NCBI RefSeq assembly: GCF_009728735.1
Contig: NZ_CP024636.1
Span: forward strand, 2,450,757-2,491,086
DNA: 40,330 bases
Direction of reading: 5' to 3'
DNA from: Pantoea phytobeneficialis
GTDB lineage: Bacteria; Pseudomonadota; Gammaproteobacteria; Enterobacterales; Enterobacteriaceae
The notes beneath the pieces are model-generated. The model was not told the origin of the DNA and did not search any database. It saw only the letters and a program-made list of their open reading frames with translations. Positions 1 to 6,464 of the stretch are shown here, piece by piece (position 1 is the stretch's first letter; every line of letters begins with the position of its first letter). Made by a program: the position numbers and the translations under genes.

Positions 1-495
1 GGGGAGCAAAAACACCGGGAACTGCTTGAATCTGCTGACGGGTTGCTTATGGCGTTGTTTGATGACCAGGTGCATGACTCGCGCGCCTGGTTTCTCCACG
101 CCAGTCTGGGCAGTCGTGAACCCTGGGGCAGCTACTTCCGCTACCGGATGATTTACTTTGGCGACAAGTGCAGCAAGTCGCTGGCAGCGCTGGTGGTTGA
201 CGGGAAGGTACCGGGGATGGTCACCCAGGATGAGCCAGTCCTCCTCCGCTTCAGGGTCAAATCCGACAGGGACATTCCCCCGGCTCTGGCCGTGTACGAT
301 GTGGAGGTAGTGGACCGGCAGAGCGGAGCGCCCGTGCCGCTGCTGGCGGAGTCTGCCAGTCTGCGTCAGTTCACCCGGGAACCCGGCGTGGTGGTGGCAC
401 AACAGAGAGCGATCAACAGTGAACGGCATCTGGCTCAGGTGAAAAGCGCCCTTCAGGAAGGATGGCGTGAAAAGGCACAGTCAGCGATCGCATAA
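1..495 (+). CDS. putative type VI secretion lipase-type effector, C-terminal fragment
   Basis: The frame is open from base 1, so the gene enters from the left and only about the last 164 residues are visible. The fragment begins with a polar helix, then a stretch around HDSRAWF, GSREPWGSYFRYR and IYFGDK, which I associate with C-terminal parts of large phospholipase-like T6SS effectors (Tle/DUF2235-type alpha/beta hydrolases); that assignment is from memory of the family. The catalytic part (GxSxG and partners) would lie outside the window, so activity cannot be judged. The tail is a charged helix ending ALQEGWREKAQSAIA. The next gene follows after 18 nt on the same strand and is an ImpA_N/VasL-type T6SS protein, which supports the context. 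It could also be another VgrG-linked cargo protein. Moderately sure of the T6SS link, less of the enzyme class. Confidence 0.5.
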   Translation, partial: GEQKHRELLESADGLLMALFDDQVHDSRAWFLHASLGSREPWGSYFRYRMIYFGDKCSKSLAALVVDGKVPGMVTQDEPVLLRFRVKSDRDIPPALAVYDVEVVDRQSGAPVPLLAESASLRQFTREPGVVVAQQRAINSERHLAQVKSALQEGWREKAQSAIA

Positions 496-513
496 CCAAA
501 GGATAATCAACGG

Positions 514-1557
514 ATGATGAGCGAACTACCTCCCCAACCAATCCAGATTGGTGGAGACCCGCGTACCTTCAGCGAATACGTCACGTTGCGTGATGAGATA
601 GGCAAACTTTCTCATCCTGCTCGGCCTGATGTGGACTGGCGACATGTCGAGAAGCTCTGTCTCGCATTGTTTGAGTTGAATGGCGTGGAGTTGCAAAGCG
701 CCTCCTGGTACACCCTGGCGCGCATACATACGGCAGGGGTGCACGGCTTGAATGAAGGTTTGAGCATCCTCGAGGCGCTGATTGCATGCCAGTGGACGGT
801 ACTGTGGCCGCAGGCCATGTCGGCGCGCATGGATATCATTAGTACCCTGGTACGTCGGCTCCAGAACTTTCTGCGTTGCTGTATGTTTCAGCATCAGGAT
901 GAGTTAACGGGGTTGTACCGCAGCGAAGCATTGCTCCAGTCACTACGTGATACGCTCACCGGCTATGGCATGAGAGATGCAGGTCAGACAGGCGCTCTGT
1001 ACGAGCAGATAAAGTCTGCAATCGTGCATCTTAAGGAGGGGGCGGTAAATATGCCGCAGCCACTCTCCGAACCGCCGACTCCGAAAGTCTATGTCACTCA
1101 GCCTACAGTGGGAGCGTCAGCTTCAATGTTAAAGCCTTTCGTCAGCGGTGCCTGTTGCACGCTACTGGCTGGGGCGATGGTGTTGGGAGGTGTGGTCTGG
1201 TTCAGGTATGAGCAAATGCAACAACAGGCGCACATGGAACAACAACGTAGGGTAAAAGAAGCTATTCCGTTTGAGCGCTTACAGAGTTGGCAGCAAGGAA
1301 TGGCTGAGTTACAGCAATTGACAGAGCAACTTAACCGTCTGGATAAAACGCGCGGCAAATACCTGACGGTAAGTGAATTGAAATCCAGCATATTTTCAGT
1401 AATGCAGGCATTTAATCAGCATCCACCAGTTGAGGAGCAGCTACGGCGTTACGCTGAAGACGAGGGAAATCAAAGCGGTGAACAGGTTCAGATCGAGATA
1501 CTGTTGAGGCAGTTGGAGTATCGGTATCAGTTGCTGCGGGAGGAGAAGGGAAACTGA
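514..1557 (+). CDS. type VI secretion ImpA_N / VasL-domain protein (TssA-like)
   Basis: A 347-residue protein. Residues about 8-115 resemble the ImpA N-terminal domain of TssA-family T6SS proteins (GGDPR, a WxxVEKLC-like helix, then GLSILEALI and W..LWPQ). One membrane segment follows at about 208-230 (Gly/Ala/Leu/Val-rich, ending VVWFRYE), then a Gln- and Glu-rich coiled-coil C-terminus matching the VasL arrangement. Such membrane-anchored TssA-like proteins are thought to work at the sheath tip or baseplate rather than as the classical cytosolic TssA; that role is inference from the family. Two ATGs stand in tandem (514, 517), preceded by an AAAGGA Shine-Dalgarno, so the start is secure within one codon. 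It follows the effector fragment by 18 nt and appears to be the last gene of the cluster. Confidence 0.8.
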   Translation: MMSELPPQPIQIGGDPRTFSEYVTLRDEIGKLSHPARPDVDWRHVEKLCLALFELNGVELQSASWYTLARIHTAGVHGLNEGLSILEALIACQWTVLWPQAMSARMDIISTLVRRLQNFLRCCMFQHQDELTGLYRSEALLQSLRDTLTGYGMRDAGQTGALYEQIKSAIVHLKEGAVNMPQPLSEPPTPKVYVTQPTVGASASMLKPFVSGACCTLLAGAMVLGGVVWFRYEQMQQQAHMEQQRRVKEAIPFERLQSWQQGMAELQQLTEQLNRLDKTRGKYLTVSELKSSIFSVMQAFNQHPPVEEQLRRYAEDEGNQSGEQVQIEILLRQLEYRYQLLREEKGN

Positions 1558-1681
1558 TGCTGGTGATCGATAGGTTCAATTGATGTTATATAAGCAGATT
1601 TTTATAGAATCAGCTCAGTAAGCAGCGTTAGATTTCTGGCATATCCAATGATGGCATTTGCATTGGTATTGGCCGGGAAAT

Positions 1682-1702
1682 AGCCCACCATTGAGGTGGG
1701 CT
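1682..1702. terminator. hairpin between convergent T6SS end and small Cys protein gene
   Basis: Perfect 8-bp stem AGCCCACC / GGTGGGCT with a 5-nt loop. It lies 7 nt past the stop of the minus-strand small gene and about 125 nt past the stop of the VasL gene. The T-tract is weak on both strands, so it may be a bidirectional, partly efficient terminator. Confidence 0.5.
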
Positions 1703-1709
1703 CTGTTGC

Positions 1710-1931
1710 TTAGTCTTGGTATTTGGCTCTTGCTGTCACTTCCTGCATGTTCATTCCGTGATGAAAACGCTGATGTCCACACATCCAGCATGAGCAGGGG
1801 CATGGCGTATGGTAAGCCTTCCCGATATTCGCCCCTTCAGGCCAGCTGTAAGCCGCATTATTATATCGACTGCGTTTAGTTTTGAGCCTTTTCATATGAT
1901 GGCGACGAAACGCGCGATTTCTTGTTTGCAT
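1710..1931 (-). CDS. small basic protein with a CPCSCxxCG motif, unknown function
   Basis: A 73-residue protein. The N-terminus is strongly basic (MQTRNRAFRRHHMKRLKTKR), the middle aromatic/Gly-rich, and then TPCPCSCWMCGHQR gives a tight cluster of four Cys residues (CPCSCWMC), followed by a polar tail with QEVTAR. I recall a scattered family of short uncharacterised bacterial proteins with this Lys/Arg-rich head and a CxCxxCGxxR(K/R) motif, but know no function; metal and RNA binding are only suggestions. The start chosen is the internal ATG at 1931, which has GGGGA six to seven nt upstream; the frame stays open to 1967 without a better site. It lies downstream of the nuclease-like gene on the same strand and ends at a hairpin. 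A real gene is likely because the motif is so specific. Confidence 0.65.
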   Translation of the reverse strand: MQTRNRAFRRHHMKRLKTKRSRYNNAAYSWPEGANIGKAYHTPCPCSCWMCGHQRFHHGMNMQEVTARAKYQD

Positions 1932-2016
1932 GGGTAATCCCCGAATAAAACGTCGGGGCAGCCACACCTTCGTGTGACCGCCGGAACGTGTATTCGGAGT
2001 AGAGGATTTTACGCAT
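1876..2016 (-). CDS. possible 46-residue ORF overlapping the small Cys protein gene
   Basis: ATG at 2016 follows AAGGAT by 7 nt, a good ribosome binding site, and opens a frame of 46 codons ending in TAA at 1878-1876. It begins MRKILYSEYTFRRSHEG and has no hydrophobic stretch or motif that I recognise. It overlaps the start of the Cys-rich protein gene by 56 nt in another frame, so it could be a leader peptide whose translation opens or blocks the downstream start, or simply chance. Not recognised. Confidence 0.25.
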   Translation of the reverse strand: MRKILYSEYTFRRSHEGVAAPTFYSGITHANKKSRVSSPSYEKAQN

Positions 2017-2062
2017 TGTTAAGATCCTTATTAAAATCCATTCGCCTGAATGCGGGAAATTT

Positions 2063-3166
2063 TTACTCGTTCGTATTCCAGTTTCTGAAGTGATTTTTCA
2101 ATCTTTCAACAGTATGTCGCCACTTTGGCGTGGTAGGTTTGCAAACGGTATTCTGATTGCCGAAGAATCCAACCTCGTTCCTGGCTTCCTGCTCACTACG
2201 GGTTTCAAGCCATTTCACCGGGACAAAATACTCTGACTTATCAGGGTCATCCGCATTTTGGCGGTACAGTTCGCCATGCTTGAGTACGTCCATCGCGAGT
2301 TTTTCACCGGCTTCGGTATCCAGTGTAAAACTGCTGGCAGGTTCAACGGCGCTTTGCACGATGCCAACGCCGACATAACCGGTAGCCGGGATTTTCACCC
2401 ATACGCGATCGCCGGGCTGAAGTTGTTTTAAGGTCTGGCTATACCAACTGCCGCCACCGGCGCTGATAAAGCCATAGCGGCGGGCCTCTTCCCAGCTACG
2501 GCTGGCTGGGTCACCAAACGAGACATAGAACTCACCGTTCCACGGCTCCTTGGTTTTGGCACTGGCCCCTGCGGTGGCTTGAGCAGCGTTAGTTTGCGTC
2601 TCGCTGGGATCGAGAAGCCAGGCACGACTTAAAAACTGTTCGTCCCCGTGATGAAAGACTTTAAAGAACAGCACGTTAATAGAGATACCATTTTTGCTTA
2701 GGTAGTCGACAATGCGTTCGGTGGACGGATCCAATTCCGCCGCCACGATAATGATTTGGTGTGACTGATTGATGGACTCTTCTTCTAACTCAGCGTTGAA
2801 TCGTTGCTTAAAAGCTTCGCCCAGATTGCCGCCGCCGGAGAATTTTTCATAGATTTGTGACAGGCGGTCTGCTGTTAAATCATCTACCCACGAGGCATAA
2901 TCCAGCGCTTGAGCCACCACTTCGCGCGGTGTGCGGTCACGTTTAATCTCAATCAAGATCAATGAAGCATCGGGCGCAATCGCCAGCAGGTCAATACGCC
3001 CCTTATCGAGTGTATTTTCCTGATGACCTATGATCATCCACTGATCTGAAAGAATGGTTGGGTCGTTTAAGATCATTCTTTCCAGCAAACTCTCACTGGC
3101 CAGTTTGCTGATGGTCAGTGGCTGGGGTTTGTCACCCACTCGCCAGATAGCATGATGAACCGGCAT
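2063..3166 (-). CDS. NucS/RecB-like PD-(D/E)XK nuclease-domain protein linked to the hsd operon
   Basis: A 367-residue protein. Residues about 15-180 look like an endonuclease NucS/DUF91-type PD-(D/E)XK fold: GRIDLLAI (D59), LILIEIK (E73, K75), then Q86-A-L-D-Y-A as in RecB-like nucleases. Residues from about 205 carry a second domain (PWNGEFYVSFGD, WYSQTL, LQPGDRVWVKIP, GYVGVGIV) that resembles a PUA/EVE-like fold by its pattern; this part is inference. The catalytic set looks intact. The start ATG follows hsdS by only 10 nt, and its ribosome site TAAGGA overlaps the hsdS stop codon, so it is very probably co-transcribed and translationally linked with the restriction system. It may cut DNA of particular structure or modification, or modulate HsdR; no function is shown by sequence alone. 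Confidence 0.65.
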   Translation of the reverse strand: MPVHHAIWRVGDKPQPLTISKLASESLLERMILNDPTILSDQWMIIGHQENTLDKGRIDLLAIAPDASLILIEIKRDRTPREVVAQALDYASWVDDLTADRLSQIYEKFSGGGNLGEAFKQRFNAELEEESINQSHQIIIVAAELDPSTERIVDYLSKNGISINVLFFKVFHHGDEQFLSRAWLLDPSETQTNAAQATAGASAKTKEPWNGEFYVSFGDPASRSWEEARRYGFISAGGGSWYSQTLKQLQPGDRVWVKIPATGYVGVGIVQSAVEPASSFTLDTEAGEKLAMDVLKHGELYRQNADDPDKSEYFVPVKWLETRSEQEARNEVGFFGNQNTVCKPTTPKWRHTVERLKNHFRNWNTNE

Positions 3167-3176
3167 TGTCTGTTCC

Positions 3177-4922
3177 TTAGCTTAATGCTGCATCAGTGAG
3201 TGCATCCGCCAGGTGAAGTTGGGCTTGCTGGGCGGATTGCAGGCGGGATTTAAAATTGTCACAAAAAACAAATAACTCATCGACTTTGGATGTAATTTTA
3301 ATTTGTTCTGCTAAAGGTGGGATAGGAATAGGTGTATTTGATACTTTAGCTAAATTTAGATTCGGCTGAGCCCCGCCTGCGGCATGACTTCTTAAATCTT
3401 CATACGATTTTTCAAAGAAAAATTTTATGTATCTACGGTGAAATTCATTACTTTCAAATAATTGGATTGCAGCACAAGCTTGGTTTGTTCCCGCTGAGAT
3501 ACGCAATTCAGTTATCTGACCACGCGTTTTACCTTGACCATACATAGCAATCACAAGCGTGCCTGGTGGGTAAATTGAAATGTTTGTTTCCATTACAGCC
3601 CTCATTGATACTTTTTCAGCTGTAGTGATAATAAATGGTGATGATGTTTCACCACTTGTAACCCAATTAAATTCTGGTTTAGACCAATAATCAGGATTAT
3701 CTCTTGAAGGAGTAGAACCTGTTCCTACTTGAGCTATTTCTTTTATTCGACACCATTCCCACCCCTGTGGTAACTCAAACGGCTTCTCATCCTCACTAAT
3801 TGGTGGCAAAGGTTTTTGTTTTTTAATTTTTCCTTCTTTCACCATCTGCGCTTTTTCCTGCTCAATACGTTTTAGCAGTTCAGAGGCTGGTTCATCGTTC
3901 GGGTCTTGCGGCACCAGTTTACCCATCACCGCCAGTTGCAGAATGGTTTGCTTAAGTGCGTCGATACTGGCTTCGGTGGTAAACAACGTATCGAAATGCT
4001 GGCTGATTCGTGCCCAGTTTTCGGCTAACTCTTCGGCATTTTTACTGTCGGTGAGCGTTGCCAGCAGCGTTTCAACCAGCTGGGAATGTACTTCCAGACT
4101 GGTCAGGGATTGCTGTTCCAGTTGATCGCACAAGGCCATGAGTTCGCCGACCTTATTTACGATAAGATCTTGCTCATTAGAGGGTGGTATAGCAATAAGC
4201 CCTGTGAAAAATTGTTTATCATTAATGGCGGGATAAGCAATTCCTGTTTGACATCCCTCTACATAAGTAATGAATGTTGATGAGCGAAGATAATAATAAA
4301 TGTAATCTGAAAATATCCCCATGAAAGGGTGGATAATGGCAAATGCAGTGCTGGCAACAGGCTCTGGGGAAAATTCTTGTGCAACTACTGCAATGTTTAA
4401 TAAATATGGTCTTACGGTTGAGTATACAACTGTACCTTTTTTTACTATCTTTCTTGCTCTTGATGGAGCATTTTTAGCCTGAATAATTTCAGGTTCATTA
4501 ATAACACCTAGTTCTTTATCGATTGAACCAATATCAATGTAGGTAAATTGGCAGCTCGGTGTTTTTTGTCCCCAATCATGTCCTATTTCAGAAATTCTGA
4601 CCCACTCCCAACCCACCGGCAACTCAAAAGGCTTCTCATCCTCACCAATCTCCGGCAGCGGCTTCTGTTTTTTAATCTTCCCCTGCTTCACCAGCTCGGC
4701 TTTTTCAGCCGCAATCCGTTTCAGCAACTCAGACGCCGGTTCATCATTTGGATCCTGTGGCACCAGTTTCCCGCGTACCGCCAGCTCCAGAATCAACTCA
4801 CGCAGCTTCTTGATGCCATAAAGGTCAATCTTGCCATTGTTGCCGCGCCCAGCCGTTGAACGCGTCTGTAAGGCAGAAGTCCAGGTATCGATATGTTGGG
4901 TGATCAGTTGTTCAACAGACAT
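3177..4922 (-). CDS. hsdS: type I restriction-modification specificity subunit HsdS
   Basis: The 581-residue DNA-recognition subunit of a type I enzyme, which directs HsdM methylation and HsdR cleavage to a bipartite target. Two target recognition domains are seen at about 100-270 and 385-560, each introduced by an FELP(V/Q)GWEW motif. Before each lies a near-identical helical segment (about 40-100 and 323-385) containing GKLVPQDPNDEPASELLKRI, the internal repeat that makes HsdS pseudo-symmetric. The recognition-domain DNA is visibly richer in A+T than the conserved segments, as expected for exchanged domains. The start overlaps the hsdM stop (TGATG), so the two are translationally coupled. 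Length and the R-M-S order fit the EcoAI-like type IB family. The recognised sequence cannot be predicted by eye. Confidence 0.93.
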   Translation of the reverse strand: MSVEQLITQHIDTWTSALQTRSTAGRGNNGKIDLYGIKKLRELILELAVRGKLVPQDPNDEPASELLKRIAAEKAELVKQGKIKKQKPLPEIGEDEKPFELPVGWEWVRISEIGHDWGQKTPSCQFTYIDIGSIDKELGVINEPEIIQAKNAPSRARKIVKKGTVVYSTVRPYLLNIAVVAQEFSPEPVASTAFAIIHPFMGIFSDYIYYYLRSSTFITYVEGCQTGIAYPAINDKQFFTGLIAIPPSNEQDLIVNKVGELMALCDQLEQQSLTSLEVHSQLVETLLATLTDSKNAEELAENWARISQHFDTLFTTEASIDALKQTILQLAVMGKLVPQDPNDEPASELLKRIEQEKAQMVKEGKIKKQKPLPPISEDEKPFELPQGWEWCRIKEIAQVGTGSTPSRDNPDYWSKPEFNWVTSGETSSPFIITTAEKVSMRAVMETNISIYPPGTLVIAMYGQGKTRGQITELRISAGTNQACAAIQLFESNEFHRRYIKFFFEKSYEDLRSHAAGGAQPNLNLAKVSNTPIPIPPLAEQIKITSKVDELFVFCDNFKSRLQSAQQAQLHLADALTDAALS

Positions 4923-6391
4923 CAGTTGGCCTCCTTACCCGCAAGCGCGGCACCGAGGATATCACGCAGTTGGTTGCGCAGTTGGCTAATCTCGGTTTGC
5001 TGCTGTTGGTACTGAGCAAGCAGTTCGTCCGGGTCGTGACTAACGACTTCACCCTGATACGGGTTTTTGATATCTAGGTTAAAATTGCGGGCAATAATCT
5101 CATCGATGCCAACTTTCCACGCCTGATTGGTTTCAACTCGGCTGGCAAAACCGTCGGCTTCGTTGCCCCACCAGTCGATCTCAGTCTGGAACTCTTCAAA
5201 CTTCATCGGTTTGGTTTTGCTGTAGTTTTTCACACCTTCTGGATACGGGTGTTCATAGAACCAGATATCTTTGGTCGGCTGACCTTTGGTGAAGAACAGG
5301 ATATTGGTTTTAATGCCGGTATACGGGTTAAACACGCCGTTGGGTAACCGCACAATGGTGTGTAGGTTGCACTCTTCGGTCAGCAGTTTTTTGATTTTAG
5401 TTTTAACGCCTTCGCCAAAAAGCGTGCCGTCAGGCAGGACTACGGCCGCACGGCCTTTATTTGCCAGCACTTCAATAATCAGTTGCAGGAACAGATCAGC
5501 GGTTTCACGCGTTTGCATTTCCGCTGGGAAGTTCTTCTCAATACCGTCTTCTTCTGTACCACCAAATGGCGGGTTGGTGACAATGACATCAATCTGCTCA
5601 TCCCAGGATGACAGCGGTTTGTTCAGCGTATTGCCATGACGGATTTGTACCGGCACCTCAATGCCGTGCAGCAACATATTGGTGGTGCACAACAGGTGCG
5701 GCAGTTGTTTCTTCTCAACGCCGAAAATCTGCTGTTGCAGCGTCTGATGATCCGCGGTGTTTTTGACGTAGTTATCTTTTACGTGGTCAAAAGCGCAGGC
5801 CAGGAAGCCGCCGGTGCCGCAGGCGGGGTCCATAATCGACTCACCCAGTTTCGGGTCAATGCGGTTCACCATAAAACGGGTGACGGCACGCGGGGTATAA
5901 AACTCACCGGCGTTACCGGCGCTTTGCAGATCACGCAGAATCTGTTCATAGATGTCGCCAAACAGATGACGTTCGGTGCTACTGCTAAAGTCGATTTCAT
6001 TCAGCTTGTTAATCACCTGGCGCAGCAGAGTGCCGTTTTTCATGTAGTTGTAGGCATCGCTAAACGCCTGTTTCACCACATAGCCACGCGGGTTTTTATC
6101 CACCGGGGCAGTGAGATCTTTAAGGGTTGGGAACAGGTCATCATTGATAAACTCCAGCAGGCTGTCGCCGGTGATCCCTTCGCTGTTGGCGGCCCAGGTG
6201 CGCCAGAGGTAGCGCTTCGGGATAGGCAACTGGTAGTTATCCTGCTCCAGTTCTAACTCTTCTTCCTGGGTATCAAAGATTTTCAGAAATAGCAGCCAGG
6301 ACAGTTGGCCCAGGCGTTGGGCATCGCCGTCAACCCCCGCGTCTTTGCGCATGATGTCCTGAAGGGATTTGATAACGGAGCTGATAGACAT
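4922..6391 (-). CDS. hsdM: type I restriction-modification DNA methyltransferase HsdM
   Basis: A 489-residue N6-adenine methyltransferase that, with HsdS, methylates the target and marks self DNA. There is an N-terminal helical HsdM_N region (1-140), then GEFYTPRAV (162-170), the SAM-binding motif DPACGTGGF (188-196) and catalytic NPPF (273-276), all intact. The length equals that remembered for EcoAI HsdM. ATG at 6391 has GGAT about 8 nt upstream. A terminator-like hairpin lies between this gene and hsdR, so transcription of hsdM-hsdS probably has its own promoter, as in other type I systems where the methylase is expressed separately from the nuclease. Confidence 0.95.
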   Translation of the reverse strand: MSISSVIKSLQDIMRKDAGVDGDAQRLGQLSWLLFLKIFDTQEEELELEQDNYQLPIPKRYLWRTWAANSEGITGDSLLEFINDDLFPTLKDLTAPVDKNPRGYVVKQAFSDAYNYMKNGTLLRQVINKLNEIDFSSSTERHLFGDIYEQILRDLQSAGNAGEFYTPRAVTRFMVNRIDPKLGESIMDPACGTGGFLACAFDHVKDNYVKNTADHQTLQQQIFGVEKKQLPHLLCTTNMLLHGIEVPVQIRHGNTLNKPLSSWDEQIDVIVTNPPFGGTEEDGIEKNFPAEMQTRETADLFLQLIIEVLANKGRAAVVLPDGTLFGEGVKTKIKKLLTEECNLHTIVRLPNGVFNPYTGIKTNILFFTKGQPTKDIWFYEHPYPEGVKNYSKTKPMKFEEFQTEIDWWGNEADGFASRVETNQAWKVGIDEIIARNFNLDIKNPYQGEVVSHDPDELLAQYQQQQTEISQLRNQLRDILGAALAGKEAN

Positions 6392-6408
6392 AGTGGATTA
6401 TCCATTTT

Positions 6409-6449
6409 AAAAAAGGATGCCACCGCGAGCGTAGACTCATCGGTGGCAT
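6409..6449 (-). terminator. terminator-like hairpin between hsdR and hsdM
   Basis: On the minus strand a 9-bp stem ATGCCACCG / CGGTGGCAT with a 15-nt loop is followed by CC and six T residues. It sits just after the hsdR stop and just before hsdM, inside the presumed hsdRMS operon. Confidence 0.6.
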
Positions 6450-6464
6450 TAAATTGTTAAGCGG

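Noticed and set aside
1658..1879. 73-codon plus-strand frame with a hydrophobic stretch resembling a lipoprotein signal
   Set aside because: It runs through the hairpin and antisense to the Cys-rich small protein, has no ribosome site, and begins at a poor start.
2521..2600. GGCCCCTG-like similarity to the ileX 3' end near 2547, considered as an att repeat
   Set aside because: Only a short partial match inside the coding region of the nuclease-like gene, far below what an att core would need.
3300..4900. CRISPR or tandem repeat in hsdS
   Set aside because: The similarity is two copies of a protein-coding block about 850 nt apart, the normal HsdS internal duplication.
5636..6256. 206-codon plus-strand frame opposite hsdM
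   Set aside because: Antisense shadow; the minus strand has intact methyltransferase motifs.
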